Assembly: GCA_016179045.1 (NCBI GenBank)
Contig: JACOSL010000003.1
Span: 1 to 64,000 of the forward strand
DNA from: Fimbriimonas ginsengisoli
GTDB lineage: Bacteria > Armatimonadota > Fimbriimonadia > Fimbriimonadales > Fimbriimonadaceae
Direction of reading: 5' to 3'
DNA length: 64,000 nucleotides
The notes beneath the pieces are model-generated. The model did not search any database. It saw nothing but the letters and a program-made list of their open reading frames with translations, and was not told the DNA's origin. Below are positions 25,183 through 33,987 of this stretch, piece after piece. Position 1 is the stretch's first letter. Every line of letters starts with the position of its first letter. The position numbers and the translations under genes were made by a program.

Positions 25183-26241
25183 ATGTCGCCGGTCTTCCGG
25201 CGGGGGAAATGGGGAAGCACGAGGGTGAGGCTGACGAGGGTTCTGGCTAGTTTGGCGGCGGGCTTGATCGTCTGCGGCTTTGCATTTCCGCGTCCGGAGC
25301 GTAAGCCGACGCCGCTGATCGTGCGGGTCACGAGCGCCGAGGGTCAACCGGCGGAGGGCGTTCGCGTTATCGTCGCGCGGAATACCGAGGCGCTCGACGC
25401 CCTTCAACATGCTCGGCCGCTCCCATGGCGGACTACCGACGCCTCCGGGGTGTGCCGATTCGAGAAACTTCCGCCTGGAGCCTACTGGGTTGCGGTCACG
25501 ATTCCCGGCAGCGAGGCTCTCGAACCGCAATCCGATCGACGCCAGGGGCCGAGCTATCTTTTTTGGCGGGGAGGGGCGTGGCTGACCCCCAATGGCGATC
25601 CGGTCGAGGCCGTGATCCGTGTTCCTGGTCGAGGCGCCGCTCGCCTGTGGGGCACGGTGAAGGATCCGAGCGGCGCAGTCGCGGCCGGAGCAAGGGTGAC
25701 TGTGCTCGCGGGGCCGAGGCCCGACACCGTTCTTGGTGAAACCTGGGCGCCGTACGTTCCCCCCGGTCAGCCCCACGAGTTGCCTGGCAAGGCGCGGCCG
25801 TTCGGGCCCACGGTCGCGCTCAGGATCACCGACTCGGAGGGCCATTTCGAGTTCGCCTCGATGCCGGAGGGCGACTACACGCTGCTCGCAACACCCGGAC
25901 CCGGCGAGGCCGGCTCGCTTCAGACCCTTCACCTCGGCGCGGGCTCTAAGATCGAGTTGGCAATCAACCTGCCCGCCGCCGAGCAAACGCTCGAAGGGGT
26001 TTACACGGTGGGTGGGAAGGCGCCTGCATCGGTGCAAGGTCTCTTCGTAGCCTGCACGAACGCCGAGTCCGGCTTCGGCGCTTACGCGCCGCTCGGCCCC
26101 AGCGGCTCATTCAGGATGCAAGCTCCAAAGGGCTCGTACCGGTTCGAACTGTTTGAGTTGGGCGCCGCCACCGCCATCCCCGTAAGTTATGGGCGACGAC
26201 TGGACGGAACCTGGCTCCTCGTACCCGGAGGCGGATCGTGA
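25183..26241 (+). CDS. secreted protein with carboxypeptidase-regulatory-like (CnaB-type) repeats
   Basis: A 352-residue exported protein. The hydrophobic VRLTRVLASLAAGLIVCGFAF is a signal peptide; start is ATG 25183, or GTG 25225, which has GGGGAAG upstream and a shorter n-region. The mature part has beta-sandwich segments of the carboxypeptidase regulatory type: GQPAEGVRVIVARN...TDASGVCRFEKLPPGAYWVAV, WGTVKDPSGAVAAGARVTVL and ITDSEGHFEFASMPEGDYTLLATP. Such domains are structural or binding modules. Its stop overlaps the next gene as GTGA, so the two secreted proteins are probably co-expressed and may act together. Confidence 0.8.
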   Translation: MSPVFRRGKWGSTRVRLTRVLASLAAGLIVCGFAFPRPERKPTPLIVRVTSAEGQPAEGVRVIVARNTEALDALQHARPLPWRTTDASGVCRFEKLPPGAYWVAVTIPGSEALEPQSDRRQGPSYLFWRGGAWLTPNGDPVEAVIRVPGRGAARLWGTVKDPSGAVAAGARVTVLAGPRPDTVLGETWAPYVPPGQPHELPGKARPFGPTVALRITDSEGHFEFASMPEGDYTLLATPGPGEAGSLQTLHLGAGSKIELAINLPAAEQTLEGVYTVGGKAPASVQGLFVACTNAESGFGAYAPLGPSGSFRMQAPKGSYRFELFELGAATAIPVSYGRRLDGTWLLVPGGGS

Positions 26242-27926
26242 GCCGGCTCTTCGTCGTGATCCTAGCCAGCGTTGCCCTCCTGACGGGCTCCGCGCTGGCC
26301 GACAAGCCGCCTCGTCCGGACACGACCGAGAAAACCACGACCGCGCCCGGCGACGGCTTCAAACGCTCGAACAGCTACATGGGCAATACCGGCTGGTATT
26401 GCACCAGCATCGACTGGCACACCAAGACGTTTGTACTCACCGAGTTCAATGCGTTCTGCGACGCACTCTGCGCGAGCTGCTCCTGCACGAAGTATCAGGA
26501 GGCATGCCCGAGCCCCCGCGATGGAGGCAAGGACCATACGCAGACGGTCAAAGGCGCTGCTTTGCTCGCAGCCATCAACAAACAGCTCGACAGCATCGGC
26601 GGCGCCAACTCGGCGGGAACGAGTGGCTTTCCGGTAAGCGGCTCCACCGCCGGCACTCTCACCGCCGACACTGAGATCACGCTGGGAGTAGCGAACACGC
26701 ACGCGCATCCAGGAGAACGGCTCGACTTCTACGGATACGTGGCGGTAACGATCACGTGGGCGGTGTGCCATATGGAGTGGCGCTACGCCGACATCGCCAC
26801 CAGCACTGGCACGGACACCTATGTGACCGACGTGACCGTTCAGGTGGCCAATGGCTATTCGATCACACCTTGTAAGTGCGGCATGATGCAGCAGCATTCG
26901 ATGGCGCCTACGCCGGGCGGAACCTTGACTGGCGGCACCGCTCTGGCCAGCTTGGTGGTGACGCCCGACAGCACAGTGACTGTTTCTAACCCGTTTCCGG
27001 GGACAACGGCCCAGATCAGCGTGATCGGCGCGCCTGACGCACCGCGGCAGATCACCGATGGTGGCTCGATAGCTTTCAAAGGGTTGGGCGCGGGCGTGCT
27101 CCTTTCAACTTTGGGAGGGTTCATCGGGCTAACGCAACCCGGAAGCGACGCTCGCCCGACATTTGGCTCAAGTTCGGCCTCGGTGCGCGCGCCTGGCCAG
27201 GCGGTGACCGCCACCGACCCGCTGCCGGTTGCCCCTAACCTCAAGCCGAGCTTGGGCGATATCGGCATAGGCAAGTCGATCACCCAGAACATTCCAATCT
27301 ACGGCAACCAGGCCACGCCATGGTTGAGCGTTGGTGGGCTCATGCCGCCGGGAAGCGACCTGCGTATGAAGACCACGCTCAGCACGGGCGATACGCTCTC
27401 GTTCGTCCCTCAGACCATCGCCACCGTTACTCAACCCGGCGGGAACGGCTCGATCACTCGGCTGGATGTCGACGCCCTCGGCCGGGCCGGGACGGTCAAC
27501 TCGGCGGTCACCGTCGAGCAGACCGTCGCGAAGGTTGTGAAGTTCATCGGCCTACCTCAAGCCGACCAAGTGAAGAAGGCCAGCCTTTGTCTCGTCGATG
27601 CCTCGGGCAAGGTCCTCGCATCACGCGAGGTGGGAATCACGGACGCCTCGATTCGCGTGGCGCTCTCCCCCGCGCTTGGACCGCCGAACTCGCGTTGCAC
27701 GGTTTCGGTGGATATCCGAGGCTATCTGCAGGCCTTGCAGACGGAGTTCTATGCGTTCGATCCGGCCGCTTTCGATCTGGCGGTCGACTACTCCGCTGGA
27801 GGCGGGGCGAAGGGGCCCGGGGTCGTGCCAATCCCCGCGACCGGCATCGCGTCGTTCGAGGCCACGCGCGGCGTTGCGCCGGGCCACTTCCAACTCGGTT
27901 TCGCCCTCGTGCCAAAGAGCAAGTAG
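26238..27926 (+). CDS. secreted cysteine-rich protein of unknown function
   Basis: A 562-residue protein starting at GTG 26238 inside the previous stop. A signal peptide (MSRLFVVILASVALLTGSALA) is clear. The N-terminal third holds a cysteine cluster: WYCTSIDW, FNAFCDALCASCSCTKYQEACP, plus later CHMEWRY and CKCGMMQQH, suggesting disulfides or metal binding outside the cytoplasm. The rest is Ser/Thr/Gly-rich and beta-like without known motifs. No membrane segment apart from the signal is obvious. A strong hairpin follows. I do not recognise the family. Confidence 0.78.
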   Translation: MSRLFVVILASVALLTGSALADKPPRPDTTEKTTTAPGDGFKRSNSYMGNTGWYCTSIDWHTKTFVLTEFNAFCDALCASCSCTKYQEACPSPRDGGKDHTQTVKGAALLAAINKQLDSIGGANSAGTSGFPVSGSTAGTLTADTEITLGVANTHAHPGERLDFYGYVAVTITWAVCHMEWRYADIATSTGTDTYVTDVTVQVANGYSITPCKCGMMQQHSMAPTPGGTLTGGTALASLVVTPDSTVTVSNPFPGTTAQISVIGAPDAPRQITDGGSIAFKGLGAGVLLSTLGGFIGLTQPGSDARPTFGSSSASVRAPGQAVTATDPLPVAPNLKPSLGDIGIGKSITQNIPIYGNQATPWLSVGGLMPPGSDLRMKTTLSTGDTLSFVPQTIATVTQPGGNGSITRLDVDALGRAGTVNSAVTVEQTVAKVVKFIGLPQADQVKKASLCLVDASGKVLASREVGITDASIRVALSPALGPPNSRCTVSVDIRGYLQALQTEFYAFDPAAFDLAVDYSAGGGAKGPGVVPIPATGIASFEATRGVAPGHFQLGFALVPKSK

Positions 27927-27953
27927 CGGCCAAACGACCCAACAAGAAAGAGC

Positions 27954-27979
27954 GGGGCGGGCCGGGGGAGGCCCGCCCC
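27954..27979 (+). terminator. strong GC hairpin after the secreted-protein pair
   Basis: Perfect 10-bp stem GGGGCGGGCC (27954-27963)/GGCCCGCCCC (27970-27979) with a 6-nt loop, 28 bp after the stop. It lies between convergent genes. There is no U-tract, so it may slow polymerase or protect mRNA ends rather than act as a classic intrinsic terminator. Confidence 0.5.
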
Positions 27980-28056
27980 TACTGCAAGGAAGGGGGATCG
28001 AATGTCGATCTCCTTCGATGCAGCTTTCGTGCCCACTCGGAACGCGTCGCGCGATC

Positions 28057-30066
28057 CTAGTCTAAATGCTTGCCCCACCAGGCGAGAATTTCCCCCAGCC
28101 GGTGCATCCGCAGGTCGGGCGGTCCGGTGCGCGAAAGGCCGTGGAACGTGCTCGCCGGATAGCGTACGAAGCGCGCCTCAACGTTCTGCTGGCAGAGCGC
28201 GGTGAACACCTCTTCACCCTGCTCGACGTTGCACCGCAGATCGCCCTCGCTGTGGATTATCAGCATCGGCGTGGAGACGCCCTCGAAGTGGCAAATCGGC
28301 GACTGCTCCCATAGGTTCTTGATGCGGTCCAGGTTGCCCCACGAGCAGCCCTTCCAATAGTCGTCGGGCCGCATCGGGAAGTCGGAGTTTCCCCCTTGGG
28401 TGACGAGATTGCTGACGCTGCGGTCGGTGATCGCGGCCTTGAACGCCCTTGTGTGGCCGACCGCCCAGTTAGTCATGTAGCCGCCGTAGCTGCCGCCCAT
28501 CACACCGAGGCGACCCGCATCGACGAACGGCTGATGCTGCATCCAGTGAGTAACGGCTTGCACGTCCTCCCAATCCTTCTTGCCCCAAGCGCCCTTGATC
28601 GCGGTGCAGAACTCTTCGCCATAACCCTTCGAGCCGCGCGGGTTGGAATACACGACTACGTAGCCTGCCGCCGCCAGCGCCTGGAACTCATGGAAGAACG
28701 CCCAGCCGTACTGGGCGTGCGGCCCGCCGTGTACCTCGAGAATGGACGGATATCGGTTTGGCGTCTTGTAGCCGACCGGCTTCATCACCCAGGTTTGCAC
28801 CTTGACTCCGTCGGTCGAATCGAGCCACAGCTCCTCCGGCTCGGCGATCAGCAGCCCCGCCAAGGCCGCCTTGTTGATCAACGTGAGTTCGTGGAGCTTG
28901 GCCGCCTTGCCCTTGACGTCGAGCCAGCCGACCTCGGGCAGGTGGGTGGCGTCGCCGAAGGTGCAGGGGATCTTGCTGCCGTCAGCGCTGAGGTTGCCGA
29001 CTCCGATGTGCCGGCGACCGTCGGTTAGGAGTTCGATGCCGCCCTTGGCCGCATCGACGCGCCCCAAGTGCACCTCGCCGTGCCAGCCGATCTGCACTAG
29101 CAGCGACTTCGAGTCCAGAGCCCATTCGACGGTGGCGTCGAAGCTCGCCTCTTTTGTGTCGCTCAGGGTGCCCACCGAGAGGCAGTAGTCCTGCTTGTCG
29201 GTTAGGCATGTCGGCGTGCCGCCATCCGCGGAAACCGCGTAGAGCCGCTGGTTTAGGCAGCCCCAACCCTCGTCGTCCTCGTGGCCCACGTAAGCGATGC
29301 CCTTACCGTCGGGCGACCAGCGCACCGAGCTCTTGGAGCCCCTTGGAAGCCCCTTCAGCATCGTCGACGTGCCATCGAGCGTCACACGAAAGATTTGCTC
29401 GTTGGTCGGTTCGGCAAACGGGTTCTTGGCCGCCGAGCAAGCAACCGCCAACTCCCGCGAGTCGGGTGACCAATCGAACGACATCATGTCGAAGCGACCG
29501 GGGGTGAAGACCTGCTTGTGCTTGCCCGTCTTGGCGTCGATCACGTACAAGGCGTAGCGCTGCATGAGGAAGTAGCCGTCGCCGTCCAGCCTGTACCAAA
29601 CATCGGTGAGCACGCGCGGCGGGGTGCTTAGGCCCTTTTCCTCGCGCTCCTTGCTTGCCTTTTCGGTCCAGTTGTGGTCGGTCTCCCGAAAGACGAAGGC
29701 GAGCCAGCGGCCGTCCGGCGACCACTTCATGTCGCCGATCGAGCCCTCGGGCAGCTTGCTGAGCTTGACCGCCTCGCCGCCCCGGGTCGAGATCGCAAAG
29801 ATTTGGGCTATAGGCTTATCCCGGTTGCTGACGAAGGCGATGCGCGAGCCGTCGGGCGACCACCTGCCCTGGCCGTCCGATTCGCCCGAAGTCCACTGGC
29901 GCAGCGCTCCCGCCATGTCGACCGACCAGAGGTTGGTGAGCATCTTGTTCTTATCGCCGAAGTGCTTTCGGGCAAAGAGAATATGCGCGCCGTCCGGGCT
30001 GATGCGCGGATCGCCGACGAACACGAAGGACATCAGGTCCTCGGGCTTCATGGGTCGCTTGGGCAT
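28057..30066 (-). CDS. S9-family prolyl oligopeptidase-type serine peptidase
   Basis: A 669-residue peptidase. Residues about 20-390 form a WD40-like/PD40 propeller (repeated RISPDG, WSPDGRWLAFV and WSPDGKGIAYVG motifs). The C-terminal alpha/beta hydrolase domain has the nucleophile in GGSYGGYMTNW, with the Asp in IHSEGDLR and the His in STFHGLSRTG near the end. This is the acylaminoacyl-peptidase/DPP IV-like S9C pattern, cleaving oligopeptides. No signal peptide is seen, so it is probably cytoplasmic. ATG 30066 gives MPKRPMKPEDL; a TAACCT box is 7 nt upstream. It follows htrA on the same strand. Confidence 0.92.
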   Translation of the reverse strand: MPKRPMKPEDLMSFVFVGDPRISPDGAHILFARKHFGDKNKMLTNLWSVDMAGALRQWTSGESDGQGRWSPDGSRIAFVSNRDKPIAQIFAISTRGGEAVKLSKLPEGSIGDMKWSPDGRWLAFVFRETDHNWTEKASKEREEKGLSTPPRVLTDVWYRLDGDGYFLMQRYALYVIDAKTGKHKQVFTPGRFDMMSFDWSPDSRELAVACSAAKNPFAEPTNEQIFRVTLDGTSTMLKGLPRGSKSSVRWSPDGKGIAYVGHEDDEGWGCLNQRLYAVSADGGTPTCLTDKQDYCLSVGTLSDTKEASFDATVEWALDSKSLLVQIGWHGEVHLGRVDAAKGGIELLTDGRRHIGVGNLSADGSKIPCTFGDATHLPEVGWLDVKGKAAKLHELTLINKAALAGLLIAEPEELWLDSTDGVKVQTWVMKPVGYKTPNRYPSILEVHGGPHAQYGWAFFHEFQALAAAGYVVVYSNPRGSKGYGEEFCTAIKGAWGKKDWEDVQAVTHWMQHQPFVDAGRLGVMGGSYGGYMTNWAVGHTRAFKAAITDRSVSNLVTQGGNSDFPMRPDDYWKGCSWGNLDRIKNLWEQSPICHFEGVSTPMLIIHSEGDLRCNVEQGEEVFTALCQQNVEARFVRYPASTFHGLSRTGPPDLRMHRLGEILAWWGKHLD

Positions 30067-30155
30067 GGCGCGGAGGTTACCCGTGGGGTCTACGAAGGGT
30101 TGGGCCGATCCCGGCATGGCCGGGATCGGCCCTGGAAGCTCCGCAAAGAGCCTGG

Positions 30156-31724
30156 CTAACGCAGCGGAAAGCTCATCGAGTTCATCGAGGTGCCTTCCTT
30201 ACCGTAATGCCCGAAACGGATGCTGAGCGTGTCGCCCCAGCTCAATCCGCTCATAACGTCCTTCACGCGTTGCGGCCCGTCGATCGTCTTGCCGTTCATC
30301 TCCAGGATCACGTCGCCCTGGCGCATGTTCAGCACCCGATCCGCGAGCGAGCCTGGCATGACCGACTGGACGACCGCGCCCTTCACATCCTTGGGAATGC
30401 CGTACTGGCCGCGTAGACTTTCGCTAAGATCGCCAAGAGCGACTCCAAGGCGCGGCTTGCCGGTGTGGGGCGTCTTGTCGGGCGCCAGCCCCGGCACATC
30501 GTCGAACCCCTTGAAGTCGTGGAAGTCGAACGGGAAGTCCTGGTTTCCGCGCGGCATGTCTCCGGGTCCGCCCGGCTCATCCTTGTAGGTGAGCTTTTCC
30601 AGACTCTTGGGGTCGGTCAGCGCCACCGATGACGTCCGGTGCTTGCCATCGCGCACGTATTCGACGTCCACCTTCTCGCCCGGGCCGTAGCGAAGCAACG
30701 CGTTGCGCAGGTCCATCTGGCTGTTGACGGGCAGGCTCCCGATGCGCACGATGACGTCGTTCTCCTTGATGCCGGCAGCAGCGGCGGGGCCGTTGGACGG
30801 CACCTTCACCACGAGCGCGCCGCCGTCGAGCTTCATTTCCTTCTTCTGGTACTCCTTCAGGTTGCTCGGAACCAAACCGATCGCGCCCCGCACGATCTTG
30901 CCCTTCTCAATCAGCAGTTCCGCGATCGTCCTCGCCTGGTTGCTCGGGATCGCAAAGCCGATACCGTTGCTGCCGCCCGACTGGGAGTAGATGCTCGTGT
31001 TGATGCCAATGATCTCGCCGTCGCTATTGATCAGCGGGCCGCCCGAGTTGCCCATGTTGATCGGCGCATCGGTCTGAATGAGATCGGTATAGACGCGCCT
31101 CGAACCCATCCTCATGTCGGGGATGCTGTTGGTTCGCCCGGTCGCGCTCACATGGCCGATCGTGACGCTGTTTTCGAGGCTGAACGGGCTGCCGATGGCG
31201 ATTGCAAACTGCCCCGGCTTTACCTTGCCACTATCGGCAAAGGCAAGGGTGGGCAGGTCCTTGGCGTCGATCTTCACCACCGTGATGTCGCTGTCCTCGC
31301 CGCGAATCACCTTGCCAGCGAACTCGCGCCCGTCGTTGAGAATGACCTTGACCTTCTCAAAGCCGCCCGCGACGTGGTCGTTGGTCACGATGTAGCCGTC
31401 TGCTCGAAAGATCACGCCGGAGCCTTCGCCCGCGATTGGCATCGACTTGCCAAAGATGTTGCGGCCATGCTCGGTCTCGGCGCGGATGTGGACGACCGCA
31501 GGGGTCGCATATTCGGCGAGGCGCACGAGCGAGTCGTCGAGCGCTTTGAGGGTCAACAACGACTCTGTTCTCGTCAATCCGATAGGCCTAGCCTGGATAG
31601 AAACCGGCGGGCCGCCAGGGGCCGCACGAGAGCTGCTGAGGATCGAGGCGACGGAAACCCCGCCAATGACGATCCCGAGCGCCAGGGTCCAGAACGTGGT
31701 CGATTGAAGCAAGTTGGTTTTCAT
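30156..31724 (-). CDS. degP: HtrA/DegP-type serine protease with two PDZ domains
   Basis: Periplasmic quality-control protease, 522 residues. An N-terminal membrane segment (about 11-29) acts as anchor or signal. The trypsin-like domain has His117 in VTNDHVAGG, Asp146 in GEDSDITVVKI and Ser227 in GNSGGPLIN. Two PDZ domains follow (about 305-390, with VKVPSNGPAAAAGIKENDVIV, and 420-510, with VVQSVMPGSLADRVLNMRQGDVILEMNGK). CGGAAG precedes ATG 31724 and a TAAAAT box lies 21 nt upstream, so it may have its own promoter. It sits just downstream of the sigma/anti-sigma/RseB-like genes, as an RpoE-type regulon member would. Confidence 0.94.
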   Translation of the reverse strand: MKTNLLQSTTFWTLALGIVIGGVSVASILSSSRAAPGGPPVSIQARPIGLTRTESLLTLKALDDSLVRLAEYATPAVVHIRAETEHGRNIFGKSMPIAGEGSGVIFRADGYIVTNDHVAGGFEKVKVILNDGREFAGKVIRGEDSDITVVKIDAKDLPTLAFADSGKVKPGQFAIAIGSPFSLENSVTIGHVSATGRTNSIPDMRMGSRRVYTDLIQTDAPINMGNSGGPLINSDGEIIGINTSIYSQSGGSNGIGFAIPSNQARTIAELLIEKGKIVRGAIGLVPSNLKEYQKKEMKLDGGALVVKVPSNGPAAAAGIKENDVIVRIGSLPVNSQMDLRNALLRYGPGEKVDVEYVRDGKHRTSSVALTDPKSLEKLTYKDEPGGPGDMPRGNQDFPFDFHDFKGFDDVPGLAPDKTPHTGKPRLGVALGDLSESLRGQYGIPKDVKGAVVQSVMPGSLADRVLNMRQGDVILEMNGKTIDGPQRVKDVMSGLSWGDTLSIRFGHYGKEGTSMNSMSFPLR

Positions 31725-31748
31725 CGAAGGGCTTCCGTTAGTTGCATT

Positions 31749-32876
31749 TTAGTTCACCTGGCCCTGGAGTGGCCCTGGTGGCGGGCTAGGGAATCGATCT
31801 GTAAGTTGGAACGCGCGATACGCGCTCGCGGTTCCCCTTGAGCTGTGCCTCGGCGTAAGTTCGGGACGAAAGCCCATGGCGGACGGCGGTGGCGGTGGGA
31901 ACGGCAGGAATGCATCGAGGATGCGCCGCCGAGCGGGCTCGGGCAGGTCGGCGACTAGCGCAAATCGGACCCCGCCTGACTCGGCGGTGGTCGCATCCGG
32001 CCCGTCGAGACGCTCGCGACCTTCTCCGCCCGGCAGGAACTCGTACACGGTGCCGCGCACGAGCCCATCTCCGATCCGGAGCGCGGCCGAATGCCAGCGC
32101 TCGGAGCGATTGATTTGCACGCTAAAGACTACGAAGCCCAGCGGGAGCGAGCTCTTCGGAATGATTGGCTCGAACCCGATCGCCTCCGCCCCATGGCCGG
32201 GCACATACGGCGATCGGTTGGTGTAGCGAATTTTGGTTTCGCCCGAGGTGGCGATGTTGGTCGTCGGTTCATCGAGGGTTGTCGGATACTCGATCGAGGT
32301 CACCTCGAACTGAATATCCGGCTCGCGCCCGGGCGGAAGCACCTCTTGCTTGAGAACATATGCCGTTTCAGCGTCGAGCGTAAAGCGCCGGCTGGGGAGA
32401 AACTCTGCGCGTGGGATGGCGGTGATTCGGACCACTTCTCGCCCAAGCATAAAGGAGGCCGGCTCCGCGACCAGGTCGTAATTCCGAGCGGCGAGCTCGA
32501 TGCGGCGCTTCGCGTTCTTGCCGTCGCGCTGGGGCGATTCTTGTACGACCAGCGTCTGACGCCAAGGGATGTAGGTAACCGACTTGGTGCCGTCGTCCAC
32601 CGTTTGCATGCCGCGTCGGCTTTCGGGCCAGACCACGGTGATGCGAAGCTTCCCCGAGCGCGTTTGCTCGACCTGCACAGTCTCCGGGCCGTGGCCGTGG
32701 CGGGGGCCGTGAACGACGGTGGCGCGCACGTTGACCTTCAGAGCGTGCTGGAAGCTGCGCATAAGCAGTTCGCGGGCGCGGTTGTCGCCCGCACCGGCAG
32801 GTCCGACGAAAATCGCGAAGATCGCAACCGCAAATGCGCGGCTAGCGAGAGTTGTTGTCGGCCGCAAGCAAAACAT
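31749..32876 (-). CDS. RseB/MucB-like periplasmic sigma-factor regulator
   Basis: A 375-residue exported protein starting at ATG 32876 with a signal peptide (FAVAIFAIFVGPAGAG). The mature N-terminal part has the LolA/RseB-type curved beta-sheet pattern: RARELLMRSFQHALKVNVRATVVHG, QVEQTRSGKLRITVVWPESRRGMQTVDDG and a C-terminal region with LPLGFVVFSVQ like the MucB_RseB_C domain. RseB binds the anti-sigma factor and responds to mislocalised lipids or LPS. Its position directly after the anti-sigma gene, overlapping it by 35 bp, strongly supports that role here. The Pro-rich tail is unusual. Confidence 0.75.
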   Translation of the reverse strand: MFCLRPTTTLASRAFAVAIFAIFVGPAGAGDNRARELLMRSFQHALKVNVRATVVHGPRHGHGPETVQVEQTRSGKLRITVVWPESRRGMQTVDDGTKSVTYIPWRQTLVVQESPQRDGKNAKRRIELAARNYDLVAEPASFMLGREVVRITAIPRAEFLPSRRFTLDAETAYVLKQEVLPPGREPDIQFEVTSIEYPTTLDEPTTNIATSGETKIRYTNRSPYVPGHGAEAIGFEPIIPKSSLPLGFVVFSVQINRSERWHSAALRIGDGLVRGTVYEFLPGGEGRERLDGPDATTAESGGVRFALVADLPEPARRRILDAFLPFPPPPPSAMGFRPELTPRHSSRGTASAYRAFQLTDRFPSPPPGPLQGQVN

Positions 32877-33327
32877 GTCCACCCGAAAGCGGGTCCGATT
32901 CCGCCGCATAAATCTGATCGCCCTCGATCTCGAGCGCAAGGCCGTCGTTCTTGGCTACGGACGTCGCCGCTCGATGCAGCGGCGCGGCAGGCTGTCGGAA
33001 CGAGATCGCAACGAGCGTCATCGCGGCAGCGAGGGTGGCGACACCAAGGAAAAGCCTGGTGCTGCTCGGCTGTCGCGCCCTCAGCATTCGCGGCGAGTTC
33101 GCCCCGACCGCGAGAATGAGACGCTCCTCGAAGTCGTCCGGGGGCAGGGCGGGCTCCATCGAAGAAAGGCGATTCTTGAGCTCGCGTAGCGATTCGAACT
33201 CGTCTCGACAAGCTCGGCAGCTCTCCACATGGGCGCGGATTCGCAACGATTCGCCCCCCGCCAATTCGCGGTCGAGATAAGCGGAAAGGCTGTTCGAGAC
33301 GTGCTTGCAGGTCACGTTAAAGCTCAT
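32842..33327 (-). CDS. zinc-finger anti-sigma factor (RseA/ChrR-like, ZAS domain)
   Basis: A 161-residue single-pass membrane protein. The N-terminal ZAS domain has CKHVSNSLSAYLDREL and the HVESCRAC signature (His33-x3-Cys37-x2-Cys40). A membrane segment at about 92-110 separates it from a short periplasmic domain. It should bind the sigma factor at the inner membrane and release it upon stress proteolysis. ATG 33327 is preferred over 33342 because GGAGGG lies 7 nt upstream. It overlaps the sigma-factor stop by 11 bp, so synthesis is coupled. Confidence 0.88.
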   Translation of the reverse strand: MSFNVTCKHVSNSLSAYLDRELAGGESLRIRAHVESCRACRDEFESLRELKNRLSSMEPALPPDDFEERLILAVGANSPRMLRARQPSSTRLFLGVATLAAAMTLVAISFRQPAAPLHRAATSVAKNDGLALEIEGDQIYAAESDPLSGGHVLLAADNNSR

Positions 33328-33913
33328 CGGCGAGCCCTCCATACTCCGCAGGGTAGTTGCGCAAAAGATGGTTGCGAAGTTGCTTCCTGCCTCGGTGAAT
33401 TCTGCTTCGCACGGTGCCTACCGACGTGCCCATTGTCTCGGCGATCTCGTCGTAGGCAAGGCCCTCGAGGTCGGCAAGAACCACGGCGGTTCGGAACTCG
33501 GCCGTCATCCCGTTCATCGCCTTCTGCAGCGGTTCGTCGAGGAGACTCTCCAGCATCGGACGGTCGGGCGAGGCCAGCAGATCGGGCAGTTCCCATGCGG
33601 TTGACCCGTCCGCCCCTGCCTGTTCCAAGCTGGAAGTGCGAAGGCGGCTTCGTCGTCGAAGCGCGTCCACATGAGCGTTCGACATGATCCGGTAAATCCA
33701 GTTAGTGAAAGGCATGCCCGCGTCGTATCGGTAGAAGAAACGGAAGGCGCGCAGATAGGTTTCTTGGACGAGATCCTCGGCCTCGGCGCCGTTGCCGGTC
33801 AGCCGAAATGCAAAGCCGTAGGCCTGCCGGTGCGTCTTGCGCATGAGCCCTTCAAAGGCGGCGCGATCTTTCGCATCGACTTCGCTGCGTGCTCGGACAA
33901 GGGTGATGGGCAT
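33317..33913 (-). CDS. ECF RNA polymerase sigma factor (SigE/RpoE-like)
   Basis: A 198-residue group 4 sigma factor. Region 2 is visible as FEGLMRKTHRQAYGFAFRLTGNGAEAEDLVQETYLRAFRFFYRYDAGMPFTNWIYRIMSNAHVDALRRR; region 4 as LDEPLQKAMNGMTAEFRTAVVLADLEGLAYDEIAETMGTSVGTVRSRIHRGRKQLR, with a clear helix-turn-helix. Region 3 is absent, as expected. ATG 33913 is preferred over a TTG seven codons upstream. Genes for a zinc anti-sigma factor, an RseB-like protein and HtrA follow, indicating envelope-stress control. A TACAAT box at 33980-33985 (minus) may be its promoter. Confidence 0.93.
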   Translation of the reverse strand: MPITLVRARSEVDAKDRAAFEGLMRKTHRQAYGFAFRLTGNGAEAEDLVQETYLRAFRFFYRYDAGMPFTNWIYRIMSNAHVDALRRRSRLRTSSLEQAGADGSTAWELPDLLASPDRPMLESLLDEPLQKAMNGMTAEFRTAVVLADLEGLAYDEIAETMGTSVGTVRSRIHRGRKQLRNHLLRNYPAEYGGLADEL

Positions 33914-33987
33914 GGGTATTCCCGAAGCGTCCAACTCGGACTACGCCGATTTACTGCGACGCGGTTCCGTCCTGCCTCTCCATTGTA

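Noticed and set aside
30639-31841. 400-codon plus-strand open frame
   Set aside because: Antisense to the HtrA gene with an intact catalytic triad.
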